A DNA stretch of 40,214 nucleotides from assembly GCA_036495685.1 (NCBI GenBank), contig DASXMJ010000232.1, positions 1 through 40,214 of the forward strand, in the 5' to 3' direction. The position numbers and the translations under genes are program-made. Source of the stretch: Candidatus Binataceae bacterium (GTDB lineage: Bacteria; Desulfobacterota; Binatia; Binatales; Binataceae). The notes beneath the pieces are model-generated. The model was not told where the DNA came from. It did not search any database and saw only the letters and a list, made by a program, of their open reading frames with translations. This document shows, piece after piece, positions 10,738-18,371 of the stretch (the first letter of the stretch is position 1; each line of letters opens with the position of its first letter).

Positions 10738-12057
10738 CTACGTGCCGCTCTCCCAGCTTTCCAGGTACTTCTTCTGTTCGGCGGTCAACGTATCGATCTT
10801 GATGCCCATGGAGGCCAACTTGACCCCGGCGACTTCGTCTTCGATCTCGATCGGCACGTCATGGACCTTGATCGCGAGCGCGTCGCTCTTGGCGGCCCAC
10901 TCCGATGCCAGCGCCTGCGTTGCGAAGCTCATATCCATCACTTGTGCTGGATGCCCCTCGGCGCACGCCAGGTTCACCAGCCGGCCCTGTCCAAGCACGT
11001 AGACCACGCGCCCGCTCGGGAGATGGTAGGCATCAACGTTCTTGGTAATCTCGTGCTCGATTTTTTTGGCGGTGTCGTTCAGGTAGGCCATATCGATTTC
11101 CACGTCGAAGTGGCCGGAATTGCACAGCACTGCCCCGTCCTTCATCAGGCTGAAATGCTGTGAGGTCAGCACGTGTTTGTCGCCCGTGGCGGTGATGAAG
11201 ATATCGCCAAGCTTAGCTGCTTCGGCCATCTTCATGACGCGCAGCCCGTCCATCGCCGCTTCAAGCGCGCGTACCGGATCAACCTCGGTGACGATTACGT
11301 CGGCCCCCAGTCCGCGCGCGCGCGTGGCGATCCCTCTGCCGCACCAGCCATAGCCACCAACTACCACCACCGATCCCGCGATCAGGAGCCCGCTGGCGCG
11401 GATGATGCCGTCGAGGGTTGATTGGCCGGTGCCGTAGCGATTGTCGAACATGTGCTTGGTCTGCGCGTCGTTGACCGCGACGACCGGGATGCGTAGGGCG
11501 CGGTCCTTTTCCATCGCACGCAGCCGGATAACCCCGGTGGTAGTCTCCTCCATGCTCGCACGGACTTCCGGGGCGCGATCCTTGTATTCGGTGTGCAGCA
11601 GGCTCACCAGGTCGGCACCGTCATCCATCGTGATGGTCGGCCGACGCTCGAGTACCGCACGCAGGTGACTGTAGTAGGTGTCGCGATCCTCGTTGTGAAT
11701 GGCGTAGGTCGGAATGTCGTATTCCTTCACCAGCGCCGCGGCAACATCGTCCTGGGTCGAGAGCGGGTTCGACGCACAGCAGAATACCTCCGCGCCGCCG
11801 GCCCTGAGCGCGCGCAGCAGGTTGGCGGTTTCGCAGGTGATGTGCAGGCACGCGCCGAGGCGCTGGCCCTTGAGCGGCAGCTCCTTGAAAAAACGCTCGC
11901 GGATACGGCGCAGAACCGGCATCTGGCGCTCGGCCCATTCGATTCGCTTGAAGCCTGCAGCCGCCAAACCGAGATCGTGGACGTCATATTCCTGAACGGC
12001 GTGCGCGCTGGGGCGGGCCTTGGACACGAGTTTTCTTTTGGTTGCAGTCGATGGCAT
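10738..12057 (-). CDS. ahcY: S-adenosyl-L-homocysteine hydrolase
   Basis: AhcY reversibly hydrolyses S-adenosylhomocysteine, the product of SAM-dependent methylation, to homocysteine and adenosine. The 439-residue product has the substrate-domain motifs CLHITCETANL, CASNPLSTQDD, MDDGADL, EETTTGV and NDAQTKHMFDNRYGTGQS, then the NAD loop GGYGWCGRG (from about residue 234) and HPAQVMDMSFATQA. It ends at KKYLESW without the C-terminal Tyr-containing tail (…HYRY) found in most proteobacterial and eukaryotic enzymes, resembling the short archaeal/Thermotoga class. It lies 60 bases downstream of metK on the same strand, so SAM synthesis and SAH recycling are probably co-transcribed. Confidence 0.97.
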   Translation of the reverse strand: MPSTATKRKLVSKARPSAHAVQEYDVHDLGLAAAGFKRIEWAERQMPVLRRIRERFFKELPLKGQRLGACLHITCETANLLRALRAGGAEVFCCASNPLSTQDDVAAALVKEYDIPTYAIHNEDRDTYYSHLRAVLERRPTITMDDGADLVSLLHTEYKDRAPEVRASMEETTTGVIRLRAMEKDRALRIPVVAVNDAQTKHMFDNRYGTGQSTLDGIIRASGLLIAGSVVVVGGYGWCGRGIATRARGLGADVIVTEVDPVRALEAAMDGLRVMKMAEAAKLGDIFITATGDKHVLTSQHFSLMKDGAVLCNSGHFDVEIDMAYLNDTAKKIEHEITKNVDAYHLPSGRVVYVLGQGRLVNLACAEGHPAQVMDMSFATQALASEWAAKSDALAIKVHDVPIEIEDEVAGVKLASMGIKIDTLTAEQKKYLESWESGT

Positions 12058-12117
12058 TGGGGTCGGTTCTCCAGAGTTTACTGCTGACGTGGGCTGAAGC
12101 TGCGCGCGGGCGTACGT

Positions 12118-13287
12118 CTAGAAAGCGCTGCGCAGCTTTTCTTTCATGTCGGTGCGCTCCCACGGAAACCACCCGTCGTGGGCCGTGCGACCGAAATGTC
12201 CATAGGCGGCGGTCTTCTGGTAGATGGGCCGTTTCAGGTCAAGCTTTCGGATAATTCCGGCGGGGCGAAAGTCAAAGAGCTCGCGCAGCTGAGACGAAAG
12301 TTTCGCGTCTGGCACGACACCGGTGTCGAAAGTATCGACCAGAAGCGAGACCGGCTCGGCGACGCCGATTGCGTACGCGACCTGGATCTCGCACTTCTTG
12401 GCCAGGCCGGCGGCGACCACGTTCTTGGCGACATAGCGCGCCATGTAGCACGCCGAGCGATCGACCTTGCTCGGGTCCTTGCCCGAGAAAGCGCCGCCGC
12501 CGTGGCGTCCGTAACCGCCGTAAGTGTCGACGATGATTTTGCGCCCGGTCAGACCACAATCACCGTGCGGTCCGCCGATTTCGAAACGGCCGGTCGGGTT
12601 TACGTGGTAGACCGTCGAGCGGGTCAGATATTTAGCGGGAATGGTGTTCTTGATGAGTTCCTCGATCATGCACTCGCGGATGGTTTCCTGCCTCACTTCG
12701 GGAGTGTGCTGGGTGGAGATTACAACCGCGGTGATTTCGGCCGGCTTGCCATCCGCGTAACGTACCGTAACCTGGCTCTTGGAGTCGGGGCGCAGCCAAT
12801 CAACTTTTTTCTGCTTGCGCATGCTGGCCAGATTTTCCATCAGCCGATGCGCCATCGCGATCGGCAGCGGCATCAGCTCCTCGGTCTCATCGCAGGCAAA
12901 ACCAAACATCAGCCCCTGGTCGCCGGCGCCCTGTTCCTTGTGAAGTCCTTGGCCCTCGGTGACCCCTTGCGAGATATCGGCGGACTGCGGTTCGATCGCG
13001 GTCAGCACCGCGCAGGTGTGTCCGTCGAACCCGCTGGCCGCGCAGTCGTAACCGATCTCAAGCGCGACCCCCCGCGCCAGTTTCACGAAGTCGGGTCGTG
13101 CCGTGCTGGTGATTTCTCCCGCCAGCACGATAAGCCCGGTTTTGGCCAGCGACTCGAGCGCGACGCGCGACCCCGGATCCTCTCTCAGCAGCGCATCGAC
13201 AACGGCATCGGAAATCTGGTCGCACATCTTGTCGGGGTGACCTTCCGAGACTGACTCCGAAGTAAAAAGGAAGTCCTTAAGCGGCAT
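12118..13287 (-). CDS. metK: S-adenosylmethionine synthetase
   Basis: MetK makes S-adenosylmethionine from methionine and ATP. The 389-residue product has the N-terminal [13 protein letters not shown] (methionine/Mg binding), the [16 protein letters not shown] motif, and the P-loop-like [16 protein letters not shown] with the following [14 protein letters not shown]. Length is typical. ATG 13287 was chosen because [12 protein letters not shown] matches family starts and AAGGAG lies about 9 bases upstream; an in-frame start 27 bases earlier has no support. ahcY follows after 60 bases. The 283-base region upstream, searched by eye, shows no recognisable SAM or SAH riboswitch, only hairpins and a copy of the dispersed repeat. 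Confidence 0.97.
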   Translation of the reverse strand: MPLKDFLFTSESVSEGHPDKMCDQISDAVVDALLREDPGSRVALESLAKTGLIVLAGEITSTARPDFVKLARGVALEIGYDCAASGFDGHTCAVLTAIEPQSADISQGVTEGQGLHKEQGAGDQGLMFGFACDETEELMPLPIAMAHRLMENLASMRKQKKVDWLRPDSKSQVTVRYADGKPAEITAVVISTQHTPEVRQETIRECMIEELIKNTIPAKYLTRSTVYHVNPTGRFEIGGPHGDCGLTGRKIIVDTYGGYGRHGGGAFSGKDPSKVDRSACYMARYVAKNVVAAGLAKKCEIQVAYAIGVAEPVSLLVDTFDTGVVPDAKLSSQLRELFDFRPAGIIRKLDLKRPIYQKTAAYGHFGRTAHDGWFPWERTDMKEKLRSAF

Positions 13288-13570
13288 GCGCGATCGCTCC
13301 TTGCAACGGCACAACAGAAACCCGCGGATTTCGCAGATGCGCGACGGTCAGAACGAAAAACCCTGTGAAATCTGGCAATTCTGCGGATTCTAGTCTGAGT
13401 TTGGTTGCCGATCTAATAACCGACCGGTCAGGTGGAATCAAGGCGCGATGCCGTTAACCTCGTGCGGGCGACTGAAGTCCCGAGGTGCCGACCGAGCTTC
13501 GACCCAACCATCCTCTCAAGACAATGAGCGGTGTTTTTCTCGAAACAATGAGCAATCTCTCTTAAGAACC
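13288..13570. other. Intergenic region upstream of metK and downstream of ptsH
   Basis: This is 283 bases without a gene. On the metK side (13318-13392) it holds an inverted pair of the dispersed repeat. At 13458-13485 there is an imperfect hairpin with ACCTCG/CGAGGT arms. At 13521-13555 a 9-base word (ACAATGAGC) occurs twice around a T run. The metK promoter must lie here, but I cannot place -35/-10 boxes with confidence. Confidence 0.5.
13318..13392. repeat. Dispersed intergenic repeat, inverted pair (upstream of metK)
   Basis: Bases 13322-13337 read CCGCGGATTTCGCAGA. The reverse complement of 13366-13390 reads as GAATCCGCAGAATTGCCAG and onward, another version of the same core. The two face each other, giving a possible imperfect hairpin just upstream of the metK ribosome site. 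It is related to the copies at 27511, 29609, 30525 and 36484. Confidence 0.6.
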
Positions 13571-13843
13571 TCACTCTTCGCCAAAACGCTCTTCGAATAG
13601 CGTCTCGACTGTCTTGAGCGCATCGCGAGCATCTTCACCCTCTGCGCGAATTTTCACCTTCACGCCCTTCTCGGCACCAAGCATCATCAGGCCGGTTATA
13701 CTTTTGGCACTGACCTGATTCTTGCCACGCGCGATCGTGATCTTGGAAGAAAAGCGGCCGGCGGCCTGCGCCAGCGTCGATGCGGCACGGAGATGGAGCC
13801 CCAGTCGATTTTTGACCTCTGCCGTCGCCTCCACAACGCTCAC
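13571..13843 (-). CDS. ptsH: HPr-type phosphocarrier protein
   Basis: HPr relays phosphate between EI and EIIA proteins. With the GTG at 13843 it is 90 residues, the usual length. The phosphorylated histidine is in NRLGLHLRAAS (His17, equivalent to His15) and the regulatory serine site is in SAKSITGLMMLGAEKG (Ser48, equivalent to Ser46). The GLHLRAA form, with alanine in place of the usual proline, is common in deltaproteobacterial HPr as I recall. The start is uncertain: a second GTG at 13834 gives 87 residues, and a TTG at 13903 gives 110 with 20 non-homologous residues; none has a clear ribosome site. It follows the DHH phosphoesterase gene on the same strand. It may feed phosphate to PtsN. 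Confidence 0.9.
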   Translation of the reverse strand: MSVVEATAEVKNRLGLHLRAASTLAQAAGRFSSKITIARGKNQVSAKSITGLMMLGAEKGVKVKIRAEGEDARDALKTVETLFEERFGEE

Positions 13844-13926
13844 GGCGTATACGATACGGGCTACGAGGACGCGGGTAAACTGATCGGAGAAATTAAACCC
13901 CAACGAGCGGTATCGTAAGGGAGCGC

Positions 13927-14970
13927 TTATCCGCCGTTGCGCGAGGCGACGCGCGACTCGTGGCGCTTGCGCTCGCCGGAAATTTCAGCGAGGACCAGCT
14001 CACGCAGACGTTCTTCGACGAACCGGTCGCGCGTGCTGCCTTCACGCCTGCGCCACGCAGTCTGCTTGATTACCGCCTTCGCCATGTTGCGATGGCCACC
14101 GGCGCTGCCGATGTCGGCAAACAGGTTTTTGACTACCTCGCCGGCGTTGTCGCCGCTCATGCCGTAGTTGCGGACCGCGATCACCAGGTTGCTACCCAGC
14201 TTTCCTGCCACCGCAACCCATTCCACGCCCTCGAACTGAAGGCAGAAGTCCGCGACCTGCACGATGATGTCGTCGCGCGCGACCTGGCCCAGGTTCAGCA
14301 CCGCTAGTCCGTCGACGACTTCTATTCGCGCCAGGGCGCGCGAGAGAATTCTGGCGAATTCGGCTGGTAGTTCGGGACGCTCGATCTGCTTGAGCATGTT
14401 GTAGTTCGCGATCGGATAGAGCGTCACGAAAGCCTGCAAATCGTCGTCGGTCACGCGTCGCGAGAGCGCCAGCGTATCGCTGCGGATTCCGTAGAGCAGC
14501 GCAGTCGCGAGGCGTTCGCTGATGCGCTCGTCGGCGCAAATCAAGTACTCGGTCATGATCGTGGAGGTGGCTCCATACTTGGTGCGGACATCCACAAACG
14601 GCGCGTCACTCGACTCGTAGTTCGGATGGTGGTCGATAACGATGTGGGCGCGCGTCAGCTTGTCGCCGAAGAACGGCGGCTGCACATCGACCATCGCAAT
14701 CTTGTCATACTCGTCCAGTTCCGCGGTCTCGGCCGGCTCGATATCGATCTCGAGCAGATGGACCATGGTGCGGTTTTCCGGACGGGTGACCGGCTTGAAG
14801 CTGAACAACGGAGTGGTGAGCTTGTTGCGGCCGAGCAGCGTCCGCAGAGCCATCGCGCTGGCCATCGCGTCGGGATCCGGATCGTCCTGCAATACGATCG
14901 CGACCCGATCACCCTCATCGACCAGGGCGCGGAGTTCCTTGAGTTTCTGTTTGGTATATGCCTGATCCAT
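13927..14970 (-). CDS. DHH-family phosphoesterase (NrnA/RecJ-like)
   Basis: This 347-residue DHH-DHHA1 protein probably hydrolyses short RNA or pAp-type phosphodiesters. Motifs are DDPDPDAMAS (residues 29-38), MVDVQP (Asp95), the name-giving DHH (113-115), GIRSDT, and the C-terminal DHHA1 segment SAGGHRNMAKA. In most family members the first motif is H-x-N-P-D-x-D; here the histidine position is glutamine (LQDDPDPD, Gln28), so one metal ligand looks replaced. The C-terminus is charged (Arg/Lys-rich). ptsH follows on the same strand within about 80 bases, so the two probably share an mRNA. The exact substrate (nanoRNA, pAp or other) is not decided by the sequence. Confidence 0.85.
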   Translation of the reverse strand: MDQAYTKQKLKELRALVDEGDRVAIVLQDDPDPDAMASAMALRTLLGRNKLTTPLFSFKPVTRPENRTMVHLLEIDIEPAETAELDEYDKIAMVDVQPPFFGDKLTRAHIVIDHHPNYESSDAPFVDVRTKYGATSTIMTEYLICADERISERLATALLYGIRSDTLALSRRVTDDDLQAFVTLYPIANYNMLKQIERPELPAEFARILSRALARIEVVDGLAVLNLGQVARDDIIVQVADFCLQFEGVEWVAVAGKLGSNLVIAVRNYGMSGDNAGEVVKNLFADIGSAGGHRNMAKAVIKQTAWRRREGSTRDRFVEERLRELVLAEISGERKRHESRVASRNGG

Positions 14971-15162
14971 TCAGCGTGGGTGAAACGTTGCCGTTGAGGT
15001 CGCGCGGGTCACCGCGCTGAGCTCACGGCTTAACGACACGCAAAGCTCGCGGGCCAGTGCGGGGTGACTTGGATGAATGATAGCGCCCGGGTCGGGCTCC
15101 ATGCGACTGGGGAGTTACCACAGCATCCTGCCGCGAAGCAATGATGTAGAATAGTTGCCGGA

Positions 15163-15402
15163 ATGGAACATCAGAATTCTTCATCGCCACCGGAAAAATG
15201 TGTACTGTGCCGCAGGCCAGTGGGCGACTGGCTTTTGCGCATCAGCGTCGAGGATGCGGCGGGTTTTTCCCAGCGGGCCTTTATCTGCGCGAATTGCGCG
15301 GTTAAGCTTCGTCTTGCCTCCGCCAAGAATCGCGATCTGCAAATCGATCCCTGGATTCATGATGCGGTCGCGCGGGTACTGCGCGGGGAGGGTGAGGAAT
15401 AA
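15163..15402 (+). CDS. Small zinc-ribbon-like protein of unknown function
   Basis: This is a 79-residue frame with two Cys pairs, CVLC at residues 13-16 and CANC at about 42-45, separated by about 25 residues with a hydrophobic strand, as in a small zinc ribbon. The C-terminal half (IDPWIHDAVARVLRGEG) looks helical. It ends 6 bases before the class I lysyl-tRNA synthetase start in the same frame, so it is probably co-transcribed. The ATG has no strong ribosome site (CCGGAATGG). No family is recognised and no function is proposed. The paired CxxC motifs and tight spacing are the reasons for calling it. Confidence 0.6.
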   Translation: MEHQNSSSPPEKCVLCRRPVGDWLLRISVEDAAGFSQRAFICANCAVKLRLASAKNRDLQIDPWIHDAVARVLRGEGEE

Positions 15403-15408
15403 CCGGGC

Positions 15409-17022
15409 ATGCCGCCAGGCGCACAACCACTCCACCAAATGCCGACCAGCAGCGATGCGTGGCCACACGAGGAAGCGCGGCGGCTTCAGGAGCGCATTCG
15501 CGACTATCCTCCGGAGCGTCCGGTCATCTTCGAGAGTGGCTTCGGGCCGTCGGGCCTGCCCCACCTCGGTACCATGTGCGAGGTGTTACGCCCGGCGTAC
15601 GTGCGCCAGGCGTTTGCGATGATCGAGCCGGCGCGGGCATCGCGTCTCATCGTATTCATCGACGACATGGATGGACTCCGCAAGGTGCCCGAGAATGTTC
15701 CACGGCGCGAGGAGCTGGGACAATGTTTAGGGGTCCCGGTCTCGCGTATTCCCGATCCGTTCGGATGCTGCGCCAGCTTCGCCGATCACATGATTGGCCT
15801 ACTGGGCGAGTTCCTGGCGCCGGTGGAAGTAGAGTACGAGCTGCGGCGTTCGGCCGAGATGTATCGAAACGGCGAATTCGACGAAGGTCTCAAGCGCATC
15901 CTGGCCAGACATGACGAGATAGTCGCGATCGTCACGCCCACGCTGCGCGAGGAGAATCGTCCCGGCTGGTCCCCGCTAATGCCGCTGTGCCCCAAGTGCG
16001 GAAAAATGATCGAACGCACGGTGACCGCCTATCATCCGGACCGCGGCACCATCGAGTTCACCTGCGAACGGAGCGCGGCCGAGACCGCAGGCTGCGGATG
16101 GAGCGGCGAGCAGACCGTCTTCGGGGGCCGCGCCAAGGCGCAATGGAAGGTCGATTGGGCGCTACGCTGGTTCACGCTGGCGGTCGACTACGAGCTCTAC
16201 GGCAAGGACCTGACCGATTCGGCGCGGCTCTCCGCGGCGATTCTCCGCGTGCTGGGCGGCCGCGCGCCGCTCGGATTTCCCTTTGAGATGTTCCTTGACG
16301 ACGAGGGACACAAGGTCTCCAAGTCGATCGGTCGTGGCGTAACCGTCGAGCAATGGGAACGCTACGCGCCCATCGAGGTCCTCAAGTTTTTTCTCCTGAC
16401 CAATCCGCGGCGCGCCCGCAAACTGTTCCTTGCGACTATTCCGCAATACGTCGATGAATACCTCGACGCGCTCCGGGAATACGCCGCGGCTCCCAACCAA
16501 GAGGCGCGTCAGAACTCGCCGCTGGTGTTCGTGCTGCAGGACCGCAGCCCGCGCCGCTTCGACTCGCAGCTGACGTTCGCGATGATCATGAATCTGGTGC
16601 CCGCGGTCGGGGCCGTGGAGCGCGACTACCTCTGGGAATATCTCAAGCGCTATGACCCCGCGATCGAGAATGATGCGGACACCAAGGCACTGGCGCTTAC
16701 GCTGATACAATCGGCGGAGAATTTTTATCAGGACTTCATCGAGCCGACCAAGAAGCCCCACATTCCGAACGCGGCCGAGCGCCCGCAGCTGGCAGCAATT
16801 GCGGACTGGCTGCGCGCCAACACCGCGGCCAGTGCCGAAGAAATTGAAAAAAAGATCTACGACTTCGGCCGCCAGTACTACGACAAGCCCGGTAAGGTTT
16901 TCCCCTTGCTCTACCGGACGATCCTCGCGCAGGAACGCGGCCCGCGGTTGGGCGCATTCATCCGCCTGGCGACGCCGGCTCAGGTAGCTCAGTTGCTCGA
17001 TAGCGCGATGCAACGTGCTTAG
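15409..17022 (+). CDS. lysK: Class I lysyl-tRNA synthetase (LysRS-I)
   Basis: This enzyme charges tRNA-Lys. The 537-residue product is the class I (archaeal-type) enzyme, not the usual bacterial class II LysS. The class I HIGH-like motif is in GPSGLPHLG (residues 46-54), the KMSKS loop is KVSKS (302-306) within DDEGHKVSKSIGRG, and a zinc-binding insertion with CPKCGK and further cysteines (TCERS, GCGW) lies near residues 195-225. The C-terminal helical domain is family length. An in-frame ATG at 15439 is an alternative start. Class I LysRS is normal in archaea and patchy in bacteria (spirochaetes, some alpha- and deltaproteobacteria). Whether the genome also has LysS cannot be seen here. Confidence 0.95.
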   Translation: MPPGAQPLHQMPTSSDAWPHEEARRLQERIRDYPPERPVIFESGFGPSGLPHLGTMCEVLRPAYVRQAFAMIEPARASRLIVFIDDMDGLRKVPENVPRREELGQCLGVPVSRIPDPFGCCASFADHMIGLLGEFLAPVEVEYELRRSAEMYRNGEFDEGLKRILARHDEIVAIVTPTLREENRPGWSPLMPLCPKCGKMIERTVTAYHPDRGTIEFTCERSAAETAGCGWSGEQTVFGGRAKAQWKVDWALRWFTLAVDYELYGKDLTDSARLSAAILRVLGGRAPLGFPFEMFLDDEGHKVSKSIGRGVTVEQWERYAPIEVLKFFLLTNPRRARKLFLATIPQYVDEYLDALREYAAAPNQEARQNSPLVFVLQDRSPRRFDSQLTFAMIMNLVPAVGAVERDYLWEYLKRYDPAIENDADTKALALTLIQSAENFYQDFIEPTKKPHIPNAAERPQLAAIADWLRANTAASAEEIEKKIYDFGRQYYDKPGKVFPLLYRTILAQERGPRLGAFIRLATPAQVAQLLDSAMQRA

Positions 17023-17105
17023 CCGCAGTACGTCATTTCCACCGACACAAATTCAGCTCGGCCGGCAGGACTTTCGAGTTCCCGGTGGGTGCCGTGGCGG
17101 AGAAC

Positions 17106-18278
17106 TTATACGAATTCAGCGAAGACTGAATCGGCGAGTTCCAGCCCGCGATCGCTCAGAAAGATGCGCTCGGCGCTCCGCAGCAACAAACCACCTTCCA
17201 CCAATCGCGCGGCGCGGGCTCCAAAGATATCGTCAAAGCGTCGTCCCAGGCGCGCAGCAAACTCCTGCTCCGCGAACCCCTCGCGCAGGCGCAGATTCAG
17301 AAACACGAATTCGCTTGCGCCGGTCATCTGATCGATTTCTTCGCCGCCGGATTGTGCACCGCCGTCCCGCTGCACCCGTTCGATATAGCGCCCCGGGTTA
17401 CGCTCATTCCACCAGCGTCGGCCGTAGGCGTTGGGTCCTGCACCCGAGTCTGACGACCCCAGCGCAAAACTATGCGCGCCGGCGCCGATGCCGAGGTAAG
17501 TCTGCCCGCGCCAGTAGGTCAGGTTGTGTCGGGCTTCGTGGCCGGGGCACGCATAGTTAGAAATTTCATACATCGCGTAGCCGCGTCGGGGCAGTTCCGT
17601 GCGCACCTCGGCGTACATCGCGGCCTGCTCGTCGTTGGCCAGTGGCTTGATTCGCCCGCGCTTGAGGTCGGTGAAGAACCCGGTGCCTTCCTCGAAAGTC
17701 AGGTTGTACGCAGAGATATGATCGGGTCCGAGCGCAGCGGCCTCCTCGATGTCGGTGTGCACGCTTTCCAGCGTCTGCCCCGGCACCGCAAAAATCAGGT
17801 CGAGGTTGAGGCGATCGAAATTCACCCGCTGGGCCATGGCGACGGCTTGGCGCGTCTGGTCGGCGTCGTGAATCCGGCCGAGAAATTTCAGGGTCTCGTT
17901 GTTGAACGATTGGGCGCCGAGGCTTAGGCGATTGATTCCGGCCGCACGCAGCCCGGCGAGTTTTGCTTCGCTCAACGTGCCGGGGTTCGCCTCCAGGGTT
18001 ATTTCCGCATCGCGCTCAATCGGGAAGCGCCGATTGGCTGCCTCGAGAATTGCGCCGATCGACTCCGGAGCGAACAGTGACGGTGTGCCACCCCCGAAGA
18101 AGACCGTGCGCAGGGACTCGCCCGCAAACGGAGACTCGTTGCGTCGACGTTCCATCTCCAGGATCAGCGCCCGCGAGTAATCGGCCTCCGGCCAGGTCGC
18201 TGCCGCGTAGGAGTTGAAGTCGCAGTAAGGGCACTTCGCCTGGCAGTAGGGAATATGCACGTAGAGAGAAAAGCTCAT
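17106..18278 (-). CDS. hemW: Radical SAM haem chaperone HemW (CPO-like)
   Basis: HemW is a radical SAM protein related to HemN and is now regarded as a haem-binding chaperone for respiratory enzymes. The 390-residue product opens with SLYVHIPYCQAKCPYCDF, giving the 4Fe-4S ligands Cys12, Cys16 and Cys19. FFGGGTPSLF, ITLEANPGT, INRLSLGAQSF and NLDLIFAVPGQT follow, all HemN/HemW-family signatures, and ISAYNLTFEEGTGF precedes the C-terminal winged segment. The fourth cysteine (CxxxCxxCxC) that marks true HemN is absent (CDFN), favouring HemW. ATG 18278 is 93 bases from the divergent murJ start. Confidence 0.93.
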   Translation of the reverse strand: MSFSLYVHIPYCQAKCPYCDFNSYAAATWPEADYSRALILEMERRRNESPFAGESLRTVFFGGGTPSLFAPESIGAILEAANRRFPIERDAEITLEANPGTLSEAKLAGLRAAGINRLSLGAQSFNNETLKFLGRIHDADQTRQAVAMAQRVNFDRLNLDLIFAVPGQTLESVHTDIEEAAALGPDHISAYNLTFEEGTGFFTDLKRGRIKPLANDEQAAMYAEVRTELPRRGYAMYEISNYACPGHEARHNLTYWRGQTYLGIGAGAHSFALGSSDSGAGPNAYGRRWWNERNPGRYIERVQRDGGAQSGGEEIDQMTGASEFVFLNLRLREGFAEQEFAARLGRRFDDIFGARAARLVEGGLLLRSAERIFLSDRGLELADSVFAEFV

Positions 18279-18371
18279 TATCTCACCCGCCTGGGCTTTC
18301 GGCGTGCGGGAAGTAGAGCAAGAGGCTAGAGCCTGTGCCAGTCTCCTGCAACTGGGGTCCGAATCCCGGAA

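Noticed and set aside
13521..13555. Two copies of ACAATGAGC around a T run as a regulatory repeat
   Set aside because: Nine bases twice in 35 is weak and there is no supporting context.
13288..13570. Possible SAM or SAH riboswitch upstream of metK
   Set aside because: The hairpin with ACCTCG/CGAGGT arms and nearby GCTCGG words did not fit the SAM-I, SAM-II or SAH consensus I know.
15147..15152. TAGAAT as a -10 box for the zinc-ribbon/lysK genes
   Set aside because: It is close to the start codon and has no acceptable -35 hexamer 16-18 bases upstream.
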